A stretch of DNA of 64,000 bases from Rheinheimera faecalis (GTDB lineage Bacteria; Pseudomonadota; Gammaproteobacteria; Enterobacterales; Alteromonadaceae): contig NZ_JAJOYT010000001.1 of the NCBI RefSeq assembly GCF_021290965.1, positions 682,001-746,000 of the forward strand, written 5' to 3'. The notes beneath the pieces are model-generated. The model was not told where the DNA came from. It did no database searches and was given only the letters and a program-made list of their open reading frames with translations. Below are positions 8,091 to 16,579 of this stretch, piece by piece; positions within the stretch are counted from its first letter, which is position 1, and each line of letters opens with the position of its first letter. The translations under genes and the position numbers were made by a program.

Positions 8091-10679
8091 CTATACCTTA
8101 GCTTCAAGGAAGTCTTTGGCAAAACGCTGTAACACGCCACCCGCTTCATAAATAGAGACTTCTTCGGCTGTATCTAAACGACAGGTCACGGGCACTTGCA
8201 GCACTTCACCGTTTCTGCGGGTGATCACTAAAGTTAGGGTAGTGCGAGGTGTACGCTCGCCTAAAACGTCGTAACTTTCAGTGCCATCCAAAGCTAAAGT
8301 TTTACGGTTAACACCCGCTTTAAACTCAAGCGGTAATACCCCCATACCCACTAAGTTAGTACGGTGAATACGCTCGAACCCTTCGGCCACTATGGCTTCA
8401 ACACCAGCTAAACGCACCCCTTTAGCCGCCCAGTCACGGGATGAACCCTGACCATAATCAGCACCGGCAATAATGATTAAAGGTTGCTTACGTTCCATAT
8501 AAGTTTCAATGGCTTCCCACATCCGGGTGACCACACCTTCAGGCTCGATACGGGTTAAAGAACCTTGTTTGATTTTGCCATCCACTACGGCCATTTCGTT
8601 TATCAGCTTAGGGTTAGCAAAAGTAGCGCGCTGTGCTGTTAAGTGGTCACCGCGGTGGGTGGCGTAGGAGTTAAAATCTTCTTCCGGCAGCCCCATTTTG
8701 TGCAGGTATTCACCGGCAGCACTGTCCATCATAATGGCGTTAGAAGGCGATAAATGGTCAGTGGTGATATTGTCACCCAGCACGGCCAGCGCACGCATAC
8801 CTTTCATGCTGCGCTCACCAGCCAAAGCACCTTCCCAATATGGCGGGCGGCGGATATAAGTGGTTTGTGGACGCCAGTCATACAGCGGACTGATTTTCTC
8901 GCCGTAATCCACTGAAACTGCAAACATAGGCTCATAGACTTTACGGAACTGTTCAGGTTTGACGCTGCTTGCCACTACTGCATCAATTTCAGCATCGCTT
9001 GGCCAGATGTCTTTTAAACGAATTTCGTTGCCGTCTTTGTCCAGCCCCAGCACGTCTTTTTCGATATCAAAGCGGATAGTACCGGCTATGGCATAAGCCA
9101 CCACCAAAGCTGGAGAGGCTAAAAATGCCTGTTTGGCATAAGGGTGAATACGGCCATCAAAGTTGCGATTACCAGACAACACAGCAGTGGCGTATAAGTC
9201 ACGCTCTATCAGCTCTTTTTGAATCACAGGATCTAAAGCGCCGCTCATACCGTTACAGGTAGTACAGGCAAAAGCCACAATACCAAAACCTAAACTTTCT
9301 AAATCTGTCAGTAAGTTGGCTTCTTTTAAATACAGCTCAACAGTTTTAGAACCAGGCGCCAATGAGCTCTTCACCCATGGCTTACGGCTTAAGCCTTTGG
9401 CTTTAGCGTTACGGGCTAATAAGCCCGCAGCTATCACGTTACGTGGGTTACTGGTGTTGGTGCAGCTGGTTATAGCGGCAATAATGACAGCACCGTCCGG
9501 CATTAAACCCGGCTCGTTTTCCACCACACCACTAATACCTTTGACCGCTAAATCGCTGGTCGATACCCGGGCATGTGGATTAGAAGGACCAGCGATAGTG
9601 CGGCCGACGCTGGATAAATCAAAACGGATTACACGCTCGTATTCAGCAGTTTTTAAACTGTCGGACCATAAACCTGCGGTTTTAGCGTAGGTTTCCACCA
9701 GCTTGACTTGCGCTGGCTCGCGGCCTGTCAGGGTTAAATAATCCAGAGTTTGCTGATCGATAGAGAACATAGCGGCAGTAGCGCCATATTCAGGCGTCAT
9801 ATTAGAGATAGTAGCGCGGTCACCTAAACTCAGGCTGCTGGCGCCTTCGCCAAAAAACTCCAGATAAGCAGAGACGACTTTTTCTTTGCGTAAAAACTCA
9901 GTCAAGGCCAACACTATATCTGTTGCCATAATGCCTGGCTGTGCTTTGCCCGTCAGCTCCACGCCAATAATATCTGGCAGACGCATCCAGGAGGCGCGAC
10001 CTAACATCACGCTTTCAGCTTCTAAGCCACCAACCCCAATAGCGATGACACCCAGCGCATCCACATGAGGGGTATGGCTGTCGGTACCTACTAAAGTATC
10101 AGGGAAAGCCACACCATCTATAGCGTGAATAACAGGTGACATCCGCTCTAAATTGATCTGGTGCATAATGCCGTTGCCTGGCGGTATCACATCGACATTT
10201 TTAAAGGCTTTTTTCGTCCAGTTGATAAAGTGGAATCTGTCGTCGTTACGTCTGTCTTCGATAGCACGGTTTTTCTCAAAAGCATCTTTTTCAAAACCAC
10301 CATGCTCTACAGCCAAGGAGTGATCGACAATCAGCTGAGTCGGCACTACAGGGTTTACTTTGGCCGGATCGCCACCTTGCAGCGCAATAGCATCACGCAG
10401 GCCAGCTAAATCCACTAAAGCGGTTTGACCTAAAATATCGTGGCACACCACACGAGCCGGAAACCATGGAAAATCCAGATCCTGCTTGCGGTAAATCAGC
10501 TGTTTTAATGAGTCAGTTAAAGTCGCCGGATCGCAGCGGCGTACTAAGTTTTCAGCATGAACACGGGAGGTATAAGGGAGTTTGGCATAAGAGCCCGGTT
10601 CAATGTCGTTGCATGCAGCTGCTGCATCAAAATAATCCAGCGTGGTGCCTGGTAAGTTTTTACGGTAATTAGAATTCAT
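8091..10679 (-). CDS. acnD: Fe/S-dependent 2-methylisocitrate dehydratase AcnD
   Basis: Dehydrates 2-methylcitrate in the methylcitrate cycle. It is an 862-residue aconitase-superfamily enzyme with the 4Fe-4S ligands visible in ITSCTNTSNPRN (first Cys) and FACTTCNGMSG (second and third Cys), plus VGTDSHTPHVDALGVIAIGVGG and the C-terminal swivel domain GADYGQGSSRDWAAKG. Pairing with prpF identifies it as AcnD rather than housekeeping AcnA. A terminator-like hairpin and an ERIC-like repeat separate it from prpC upstream, so its expression may be partly uncoupled. Confidence 0.95.
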   Translation of the reverse strand: MNSNYRKNLPGTTLDYFDAAAACNDIEPGSYAKLPYTSRVHAENLVRRCDPATLTDSLKQLIYRKQDLDFPWFPARVVCHDILGQTALVDLAGLRDAIALQGGDPAKVNPVVPTQLIVDHSLAVEHGGFEKDAFEKNRAIEDRRNDDRFHFINWTKKAFKNVDVIPPGNGIMHQINLERMSPVIHAIDGVAFPDTLVGTDSHTPHVDALGVIAIGVGGLEAESVMLGRASWMRLPDIIGVELTGKAQPGIMATDIVLALTEFLRKEKVVSAYLEFFGEGASSLSLGDRATISNMTPEYGATAAMFSIDQQTLDYLTLTGREPAQVKLVETYAKTAGLWSDSLKTAEYERVIRFDLSSVGRTIAGPSNPHARVSTSDLAVKGISGVVENEPGLMPDGAVIIAAITSCTNTSNPRNVIAAGLLARNAKAKGLSRKPWVKSSLAPGSKTVELYLKEANLLTDLESLGFGIVAFACTTCNGMSGALDPVIQKELIERDLYATAVLSGNRNFDGRIHPYAKQAFLASPALVVAYAIAGTIRFDIEKDVLGLDKDGNEIRLKDIWPSDAEIDAVVASSVKPEQFRKVYEPMFAVSVDYGEKISPLYDWRPQTTYIRRPPYWEGALAGERSMKGMRALAVLGDNITTDHLSPSNAIMMDSAAGEYLHKMGLPEEDFNSYATHRGDHLTAQRATFANPKLINEMAVVDGKIKQGSLTRIEPEGVVTRMWEAIETYMERKQPLIIIAGADYGQGSSRDWAAKGVRLAGVEAIVAEGFERIHRTNLVGMGVLPLEFKAGVNRKTLALDGTESYDVLGERTPRTTLTLVITRRNGEVLQVPVTCRLDTAEEVSIYEAGGVLQRFAKDFLEAKV

Positions 10680-10718
10680 GGCGTGGCCACTCAGTTAAAA
10701 GGTTGCTTCAGATCCTAC

Positions 10719-10739
10719 AAAAGCCCTTCGCGGGCTTTT
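10719..10739 (-). terminator. Intercistronic hairpin between prpC and acnD
   Basis: AAAAGCCC-TTCGC-GGGCTTTT is a perfect 8-bp stem with short A and T runs on both sides, so it can act in either direction. It sits inside the prp operon, directly next to an ERIC-like repeat, and could reduce readthrough into acnD-prpF. Confidence 0.6.
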
Positions 10740-10864
10740 ATACCTGTCGTACTTGAAGCCGCAGCTTTGTTGGTTTGCTCACTCACCCCAATCACATAGG
10801 ACTGCTATGCTCATGGGGACTCGTCGCCAACCGCCTAACTGCAACTCCAATTACTTAAGGTATA
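10739..10864 (+). repeat. ERIC-like intergenic repeat, copy A
   Basis: A 126-bp element bounded by the inverted repeat TATACCT...AGGTATA. It has a central hairpin (CCCCAATCACATAG...CTATGCTCATGGGG) and the conserved arms CTTGAAGCCGCAGCTTTGTTG and CTGCAACTCCAATTACTT. It shares these blocks with four other copies in the window. Length, termini and core match enterobacterial ERIC elements as I know them. It lies between prpC and acnD. Confidence 0.85.
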
Positions 10865-10883
10865 GATAAATGTCTTGTTGCTA

Positions 10884-12011
10884 TTAGCGCTTCGCCAGTG
10901 GCGTTACAGTGCGTGGTTCCACACCTGTATATTCGGCACTTGGGCGAATAATACGGTTGTCCGCACGTTGTTCCATTACATGAGCAGCCCAGCCTGTTAG
11001 ACGTGAACAGACAAAAATAGGCGTAAACAGCTTGGTTGGAATACCCATGTAGTTGTAAGCCGAGGCGTGGAAAAAATCTGCGTTACAGAACAGTTTTTTC
11101 TCGCGCCACATGACGCTTTCACAGCGCACAGAAATGTCGTACAAGGACGTGTTGCCGTTGGCTTTACCCAGCTTTTCTGACCATTCTTTGATCACTGCGT
11201 TACGTGGGTCGGACTCTGCATAAATGGCATGGCCAAAACCCATAATTTTTTCTTTACGTTCCAGCATGCCCATTAACTTGGTTTCGGCATCATCCGGATT
11301 GTCCATCTTTTCAATCAGTTCCATCGCCGCTTCGTTAGCGCCACCGTGCAGAGGGCCACGTAATGAACCAATAGCGCCTGTGATGCAAGAGTGCATATCA
11401 CTTAAAGTAGAAGCACAAACACGGGCCGTGAAAGTAGAAGCATTGAACTCGTGCTCTGCGTATAAAATCAGCGAAGAGTTCATTACATCGGTATGCAGCT
11501 GGGTTGGTTTTTCACCATGTAAAGTCCAGAGGAACTGCTCGGCAATAGAATCGGCCGCTGTTTCCACTTCAATGCGCAGGCCTTTATGGCTGAAGTTATA
11601 CCAGTAGTTAATTAAGCCTGGGAAAATCGCCAGTAACCGGTCGGTCGCATCCTGTTGCTGAGCAAAACTCTGTTCAGTTTCTAAGTTGCCTAACATAGAG
11701 CAACCAGTACGCATTACATCCATAGGATGAGCAGAAGCAGGAATACGTTCCAGTACTTCTTTTAATGCCTGTGGCAGGTTACGCATAGCCTTTAAGCGTT
11801 TTTTGTACGCAGCCAGTTCTGCTTCGTTCGGTAACTCGCCTTTTAAAATCAGGTGCGCTACTTCTTCAAATTCACAGTGAGCGGCTAAGTCTTTGACGTC
11901 GTAACCACGGTAGGTCAAGCCAGAACCTGTTTTACCTACTGTGGATAAAGCGGTTTTACCTGCGATTTGGCCACGTAAGCCTGCGCCTGATAATTCTTTT
12001 GCGTTCGCCAT
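10884..12011 (-). CDS. prpC: 2-methylcitrate synthase PrpC
   Basis: Condenses propionyl-CoA with oxaloacetate to 2-methylcitrate. The 375-residue length is that of short citrate-synthase-fold enzymes. Active-site segments are HGGANEAAMEL (first His), MGFGHAIYAESDPRN (second His) and the C-terminal ADNRIIRPSAEYTG. The N-terminal GLRGQIAGKTALSTVGKTGSGLTYRGYD is typical of PrpC. GGAGAG precedes the ATG. It follows prpB by about 58 bp in the operon. Confidence 0.96.
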   Translation of the reverse strand: MANAKELSGAGLRGQIAGKTALSTVGKTGSGLTYRGYDVKDLAAHCEFEEVAHLILKGELPNEAELAAYKKRLKAMRNLPQALKEVLERIPASAHPMDVMRTGCSMLGNLETEQSFAQQQDATDRLLAIFPGLINYWYNFSHKGLRIEVETAADSIAEQFLWTLHGEKPTQLHTDVMNSSLILYAEHEFNASTFTARVCASTLSDMHSCITGAIGSLRGPLHGGANEAAMELIEKMDNPDDAETKLMGMLERKEKIMGFGHAIYAESDPRNAVIKEWSEKLGKANGNTSLYDISVRCESVMWREKKLFCNADFFHASAYNYMGIPTKLFTPIFVCSRLTGWAAHVMEQRADNRIIRPSAEYTGVEPRTVTPLAKR

Positions 12012-12069
12012 CTTGTCTCTCCGTTTTTAATTTGTTCTGTTGATTTATTGAATGCTGCTTGGCTTATGG

Positions 12070-12954
12070 TTATTTTTTGTTCGCAAACAGGGCGTCTAAT
12101 TTCTGCTCATAACTGTGATAGTTCAGGAAGTCGTAAAGTTCAGCGCGGGTTTGCATGCTGTCGACTACAGCCTTCTGATCGCCATTGGCCAAAATAGATT
12201 CATACACATTCAGTGCAGCTTTGTTCATAGCGCGGAAGGCACTCAACGGATACAACACCATATCGACACCTACGCCAGCCAGCTCTGCTTTGTTAAAGAG
12301 TGGCGTTTGGCCAAACTCGGTGATATTGGCCAATACCGGCACTTTCAGCACCTTGGTAAAGGCCTGGTATTGCTCCAGCGTATACACAGCTTCAGCAAAA
12401 ATGGCATCAGCTCCGGCGGCTTCACAGGCTAAAGCGCGCTCGATGGCGGCTTCTAAACCTTGTTGTTGCAACGCATCAGTGCGCGCCATAATAAAAAAGT
12501 TCTCGTCTGTTCTGGCATCGACAGATGCCTTGACTCGATCAACCATTTCTTCCAAAGAGACGATTTCTTTGTTTGGTCTGTGACCACAACGTTTTTGCGC
12601 CACCTGATCTTCAATATGAAAACCTGCAGCACCGGCATTGGTCATTTCTTTCACAGTGCGGGCAATATTAAAAGCTCCGCCCCAGCCTGTATCGGCATCG
12701 ACCAGCAATGGCAGTTCAGTAGCACCAGTAATACGGCGGATATCTTCACAGACGTCGTTTAACGAGGTCATGCCTAAATCCGGTAAACCAAAAGAGGCGT
12801 TAGCCACACCAGCACCTGATAAGTACAAGGCTTTATGACCCACACGTTCAGCCATCATGGCGGTGTAGGCGTTAATAGTGCCCACCAGCTGTAACGGATG
12901 ATTGTCTTTAATTGCCTGACGAAGCAGAGCGCCAGCGCTTTTTACATTAGCCAT
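12070..12954 (-). CDS. prpB: Methylisocitrate lyase PrpB
   Basis: Splits 2-methylisocitrate into pyruvate and succinate, the last step of the methylcitrate cycle. The protein has 294 residues from the ATG at 12954, chosen because AGGGGA stands at the right distance and the sequence then begins [15 protein letters not shown] like the family; an in-frame upstream start would add 11 residues. The isocitrate-lyase signature KRCGH is present with [14 protein letters not shown], and metal-binding acidic residues lie in DADTGWGG. The start overlaps the end of the regulator gene by 8 bp, indicating translational coupling. Confidence 0.96.
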   Translation of the reverse strand: MANVKSAGALLRQAIKDNHPLQLVGTINAYTAMMAERVGHKALYLSGAGVANASFGLPDLGMTSLNDVCEDIRRITGATELPLLVDADTGWGGAFNIARTVKEMTNAGAAGFHIEDQVAQKRCGHRPNKEIVSLEEMVDRVKASVDARTDENFFIMARTDALQQQGLEAAIERALACEAAGADAIFAEAVYTLEQYQAFTKVLKVPVLANITEFGQTPLFNKAELAGVGVDMVLYPLSAFRAMNKAALNVYESILANGDQKAVVDSMQTRAELYDFLNYHSYEQKLDALFANKK

Positions 12955-13633
12955 GTGAAGTCCCCTGTTGAAGTAACTGTTGTTCAATATTACGTTTGGA
13001 TGCGGCGATATGACGGCGCATCAATAAGTCGGCAAGTTCGCCATCACGGTTAGCAATGGCATTGATAATAGCTTTGTGTTCGTCAAAAGCCCGCGATACC
13101 CGTGGGCCGTTCATGCCAAGCTGCACCCGATACATCCGCACCAGAAAATACAGCTCGTCACTTAAAATATTAATCAGATAAGGATTTTTACTACCTAAGA
13201 TGACGCGGTAATGAAAGTCGACATCCCCTGCTTCCTGGTAATAACTTTCACCTTCACGCACCCGTTGTGTCGACAAATGCTGATCAAGTAGCGCCCGCAC
13301 TTCGGCAATGTCCTGCTCTGTCATATGCTCAGCCGCTAAACGACAAGCCAGACCTTCGAGCTCTTCGCGTAGCTGATACAAAGAACGTAGCCCTTCAATC
13401 GACAGCTTGACCACACGGGCGCCGGCATTGGGCGTGCGTTCGATTAAATGACAGCGCTCTAAACGCGCTAAGGCTTCACGCAGCGGGGCACGGCTTAAAT
13501 CATAACGTCGCGCCAGCTCTGGCTCACTGATCTTGGTACCAGCAGGAATTTCGCCTTCCACTATGGCAGTACGAATTTGCACCAGCACCCGGTCGGCGGC
13601 AGTAATAGCTTCTTTAAATTCAGTAGCAAGCAT
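12947..13633 (-). CDS. GntR family (FadR/FCD subfamily) regulator of the prp operon
   Basis: A 228-residue regulator with an N-terminal winged helix (about residues 10-75: [54 protein letters not shown]) and a C-terminal helical FCD ligand-binding domain (about 80-215), whose metal-site histidines are probably among DVDFHYRVI and [11 protein letters not shown]. As first gene of the prp operon it probably senses a methylcitrate-cycle intermediate; this role is inferred from position. Two GTCGAC-centred palindromes lie just upstream. It is not the sigma54-type PrpR of enterics. Confidence 0.92.
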   Translation of the reverse strand: MLATEFKEAITAADRVLVQIRTAIVEGEIPAGTKISEPELARRYDLSRAPLREALARLERCHLIERTPNAGARVVKLSIEGLRSLYQLREELEGLACRLAAEHMTEQDIAEVRALLDQHLSTQRVREGESYYQEAGDVDFHYRVILGSKNPYLINILSDELYFLVRMYRVQLGMNGPRVSRAFDEHKAIINAIANRDGELADLLMRRHIAASKRNIEQQLLQQGTSHG

Positions 13634-13636
13634 TAG

Positions 13637-13648
13637 ATTGTCGACAAT
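13637..13648. promoter_or_regulatory. Putative GntR operator 1
   Basis: ATTGTCGACAAT is a perfect 12-bp palindrome, 3 bp before the regulator start codon. FCD-type GntR proteins typically bind short GT-N-AC palindromes. It shares the core TGTCGACA with a second palindrome 72 bp upstream, consistent with autorepression. Confidence 0.65.
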
Positions 13649-13708
13649 AACTGGAAGTTAGTTACGTTTTACGCCTTGAATCGGCTTTGGTCAAGCTAAA
13701 ACGAGATG

Positions 13709-13722
13709 TTATGTCGACATAA
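13709..13722. promoter_or_regulatory. Putative GntR operator 2
   Basis: TTATGTCGACATAA is a perfect 14-bp palindrome sharing the core TGTCGACA with operator 1. The pair probably flanks or overlaps the prp promoter. Confidence 0.65.
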
Positions 13723-13770
13723 AGACTAAAGTACTAGAGGGCGTTGTATGGATTTGTAGACAGGGATCAT

Positions 13771-14103
13771 TCACATATGAACAGCTTCAAACGTTTCCAA
13801 ACTCATTGCAACTCCCATTTTAAGTAACATATTAAATGCTTTCTCAATAGATTTTAGTCTAACCGTTTGCCCCATTTCATGATTGAATTGGATGTGCCCT
13901 ATAAACACTTTGGTGATTTCGTGTGGCTGATATTTTTGGATTTTTTTAATAACAGCCTCAACTTCTTGTTCTATAGCTTCGCTGGTTTCATTACTAAACA
14001 CATGAGTGCTTCCGTAAGTAGCTTTAAATGCTTCAACTTTTTCAAAGATATCAACCATTTTACTGACCTTACGACCAAGCATAAATGCACTAATTGGATT
14101 CAT
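13771..14103 (-). CDS. Hypothetical protein, AT-rich
   Basis: A 110-residue protein that I do not recognise. It is Lys/Glu rich, predicted helical, with no membrane segment or signal peptide. AAGGGA precedes the ATG. Base composition is visibly more AT-rich than the neighbours (many AAA, ATA and TTT codons), which suggests a later acquisition. It stands alone between the prp regulator and a DUF4386 gene. Confidence 0.6.
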   Translation of the reverse strand: MNPISAFMLGRKVSKMVDIFEKVEAFKATYGSTHVFSNETSEAIEQEVEAVIKKIQKYQPHEITKVFIGHIQFNHEMGQTVRLKSIEKAFNMLLKMGVAMSLETFEAVHM

Positions 14104-14164
14104 TATTTTCCCTTACTTTTTGTTTCATATAGATTAACAGAGCTCTACCAAAAAGGCCTTAGCT

Positions 14165-14884
14165 TTAACAACTGAAACTACGTTCCCACTTCTGCCTATT
14201 CACGCCTTTAATAATCATCCACAGGCTTAAAGTTAACTCGCCCACTAATACTGGCATCAAAATCCAGGGGAATAGCAACGATGCCAGAGCTGGTGCCAGC
14301 AATAAGGCCAGGCTATTAGTCAGATAACAGACACCAGCCAGCGCTAACATCACACCAATAAAAGCCGGAAAAAAGCCGGATTTAATAATCAGATAACCAC
14401 GCAGCAAACAGGCCAGCGCAAAGAAAATGAACCCTATACCTAAGCCGTAACCGTGTAGCTGAATAGCAAGATAAGACCAGGCGGCCAATTGCTCAGAAGA
14501 AAACGCAGAAGCAGCGGCCCCTCCACCTAATAGCAGCAATGGAATGACTAACAGCAGCTTATTGGCCACCAGCATAGCGGTTTGGATCAGGTTAAAAAAA
14601 GTGGCGGCCAGATTAAGTCCAGCATTAACGCGCTTAAACAATAAATAAAACAGCACAATAATGGGGATATCCAGCAGTTGCATCGACAAATCCCCTACTA
14701 TGCCGAGCCTCCACAATGAGGATGACGCCATAATATTCTGCGCTGTAGCTGCTGCATCTAAAGGAACCACCAGGGAGCCTCTGACCATCAATTCACCAAA
14801 AAGTCCTAACACAATAATGGCCAGATAAAACACTCCACTCAGGCGTACGTAAAATTGTGGCGATCGTTCAAAAGCAGAATTCAT
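14165..14884 (-). CDS. DUF4386 family membrane protein
   Basis: A 239-residue polytopic inner-membrane protein matching DUF4386. The family start RLSGVFYLAIIVLGLFGEL...RGSLVVPLDAAATAQNIMASSSLWRLGIVGDL is clear, followed by about five more hydrophobic helices (LLDIPIIVLFYLLFKRV, LLLVIPLLLLGGG, GIGFIFFALACLLRGYLI, FPAFIGVMLALAGVCYL, a C-terminal pair). No function is established for the family. It is a single gene with no operon partner. Confidence 0.85.
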   Translation of the reverse strand: MNSAFERSPQFYVRLSGVFYLAIIVLGLFGELMVRGSLVVPLDAAATAQNIMASSSLWRLGIVGDLSMQLLDIPIIVLFYLLFKRVNAGLNLAATFFNLIQTAMLVANKLLLVIPLLLLGGGAAASAFSSEQLAAWSYLAIQLHGYGLGIGFIFFALACLLRGYLIIKSGFFPAFIGVMLALAGVCYLTNSLALLLAPALASLLFPWILMPVLVGELTLSLWMIIKGVNRQKWERSFSC

Positions 14885-15000
14885 GGTTGGACCTTTTAGT
14901 GGCAGTGGTTATTAAGTGAATTGAATCAAGTAATTACACTGGCAGATCTCAGTTAAAAAAGATAGATACCACTCTATGAAACATATGGAGCCTCTGACTC

Positions 15001-15022
15001 TTTGTTTCAAAAACGAAACAAA
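15001..15022. promoter_or_regulatory. Inverted repeat, possible operator
   Basis: TTTGTTTC-AAAAAC-GAAACAAA has perfect 8-bp arms with a 6-nt centre, about 117 bp upstream of the DUF4386 gene. The shape is that of a dimeric regulator site, but the regulator is unknown. Confidence 0.4.
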
Positions 15023-15130
15023 TAAAATCAGGTGGTGAGATAGTTCTGGCAGGAGTTTTTGCAGTTTTTATTAGATTAATTTTTTCTAACATTCATAACC
15101 TGTAAAAACTTTGGCTTCTATGGAGGTTTT

Positions 15131-15199
15131 ATGACTCTGGTTTTAATTCTTCAGCAAAAGCTTATACAGCCTGAGGTGGAGTGGATAACTTGGGGATAA
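15131..15199 (+). CDS. Possible 22-residue small protein
   Basis: GGAGG stands 5 nt before an ATG that opens a 22-codon frame (MTLVLILQQKLIQPEVEWITWG). The N-terminal half is hydrophobic. This could be a small protein, a leader peptide or chance; no family is known to me and no downstream gene lies on this strand. Confidence 0.25.
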   Translation: MTLVLILQQKLIQPEVEWITWG

Positions 15200-15349
15200 C
15201 TGCGGTATAAGATCAGGATAAGTTTTGACTTCTGTTTCCGATTGAAGCACTTAAAAAGCAAAGACTGATGCAGGAAATTTCCGCAGCTTTGTCTACACTG
15301 AAAACCTGTAAGTTAACCTGTTTGTCCACTTTGGTTCCGTATAGCGCAC

Positions 15350-15406
15350 GGCTCATTTAGATGAGCCATTCCCCTAAGCCCAGAATGAATCCCTTGATTC
15401 TGGGCT
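15350..15406. terminator. Two tandem hairpins after tatD
   Basis: GGCTCAT-TTAG-ATGAGCC (7-bp stem) is followed by AGCCCAGAAT / ATTCTGGGCT (perfect 10-bp stem, 10-nt loop), ending 15 bp beyond the tatD stop. They mark the end of the long minus-strand housekeeping run, although the T-runs are weak. Confidence 0.5.
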
Positions 15407-15420
15407 ACTTTTCTCTTCAA

Positions 15421-16200
15421 CTAAGCTTTTTTAACTGATTGAAACAGCTGATAAAAATTTGCTGAGGTTTGTTCTGCCAACAATTCAATACTGACATTAC
15501 GCTGCTCTGCAATACAAGCGGCCACAGCACTGACGTAAGCAGGCTGGTTGGTTTTACCACGGTAAGGCACAGGAGCTAAATAAGGCGAGTCAGTTTCAAT
15601 TAATAAGCGGTCAGCAGGAATTTGCCGTGCTACAGAGCGCAGCTCATCGGCGTTGCGAAAGGTAACTATGCCGGATAACGAAATATAAAAACCTAAATCC
15701 AAAGCAGCTTTTGCTGTATCCCAGTCTTCTGTAAAGCAGTGCAATACACCACCACAGTCAGCAGCACCACCAGAGCGCAATAAATTCAGAGTATCCGCTC
15801 TGGCATCACGGGTATGCACTATCAAAGGCTTTTTCAGTTCACGGCCGACCGCTATATGAGCGGCAAAAGCCTCTTGCTGAATAGCTTTGCTATCCGGGCT
15901 GTAAAAATAATCCAGGCCAGTTTCGCCGACAGCCACTACAGCGGGATCAGCACAATAACGACGCAGTAATTCGATATCGATTTGATCTTCCTGATGCAGC
16001 GGATGTTCACCACAAGACACTGACACTTGTGGATAAGCAGCCACCAGCTGTTTCATCGCAGGAAATTCTTTCAGACTGACCGATACACACAACATATGCT
16101 CTACTTTAGCAGTGGCGGCTTGTTGTAAAACTTCAGGCAGGGTCAGGGCTAATTTGTCCCACTCCAGACGGTCGAGGTGGCAATGTGAATCAACAAACAA
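15421..16200 (-). CDS. ycfH: TatD family metal-dependent hydrolase
   Basis: A 259-residue TIM-barrel metal hydrolase of the TatD/YcfH family, generally associated with DNase activity. Signatures are FVDSHCHLDRLEW (HxH metal ligands near the N-terminus), VGETGLDYFYSPD, KPLIVHTRDA, GVLHCFTE and LLIETDSPYLAPVPYRGKTNQPA. As in E. coli the gene follows the tmk-holB-PilZ region, supporting the YcfH assignment rather than TatD of the tat locus. It is the last gene of the cluster. Confidence 0.92.
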   Translation of the reverse strand: MFVDSHCHLDRLEWDKLALTLPEVLQQAATAKVEHMLCVSVSLKEFPAMKQLVAAYPQVSVSCGEHPLHQEDQIDIELLRRYCADPAVVAVGETGLDYFYSPDSKAIQQEAFAAHIAVGRELKKPLIVHTRDARADTLNLLRSGGAADCGGVLHCFTEDWDTAKAALDLGFYISLSGIVTFRNADELRSVARQIPADRLLIETDSPYLAPVPYRGKTNQPAYVSAVAACIAEQRNVSIELLAEQTSANFYQLFQSVKKA

Positions 16201-16240
16201 AAGTGTTCTCCAAAATAGTATTTAAAACAGCCATATCAAC

Positions 16241-16567
16241 TTAGAGGCTGTAGGTAGGCTCAGTAGAATCGAGCATACCACCTAATAATTTTTCAATTTT
16301 ATCCTGCAACTGAAACTTATCGTCGATAAAAGCGACGCCAATGCCAGCCGGAGTAGAGCTTTGTGCGCCTTGTGGTGTCAGCCAGGCGACTTTACCGGAC
16401 ACACGCACAGCTTCCAGCGCGTCAGGTAAAGTGACGACTAAAGATAAAGAATGCCCCATACGGTAAGGCCGCGCAGTACGCACGAACAAACCGCCATTTT
16501 TCAGAAACGGCATATAGCAGCGGTACAGCTCTTTTAGCTCTGTAAAATCCAGTTGGATTTCGTCCAC
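16241..16567 (-). CDS. PilZ domain protein
   Basis: A 108-residue protein made of one PilZ domain, associated with cyclic di-GMP signalling and type IV pilus function. The domain core is GLFVRTARPYRMGHSLSLVVTLPDALEAVRVSGKVAWLTPQGAQSSTPAGIGVAFID. The canonical RxxxR c-di-GMP motif is not evident in the N-terminal stretch, so this copy may act like PilZ proper, which does not bind the nucleotide. It lies between holB and tatD, the usual place for this gene in gammaproteobacteria. Confidence 0.85.
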   Translation of the reverse strand: MDEIQLDFTELKELYRCYMPFLKNGGLFVRTARPYRMGHSLSLVVTLPDALEAVRVSGKVAWLTPQGAQSSTPAGIGVAFIDDKFQLQDKIEKLLGGMLDSTEPTYSL

Positions 16568-16579
16568 ACGTAGCTCCTG

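Larger units (their letters stand above)
14885..15420. other. 535-bp region without a clear gene
   Basis: This holds an 8-bp inverted repeat at 15001-15022, an AT-rich stretch around 15060-15100, a 22-codon open frame with a strong ribosome site (15131-15199), three related GGATAA motifs (15177-15225) and two hairpins before the tatD stop. No long open frame or tRNA is present. Confidence 0.5.

Noticed and set aside
15177-15225. Calling the GGATAA cluster a chromosomal origin
   Set aside because: No dnaA, gidA or other origin genes are nearby and the boxes are imperfect; kept only as a finding.
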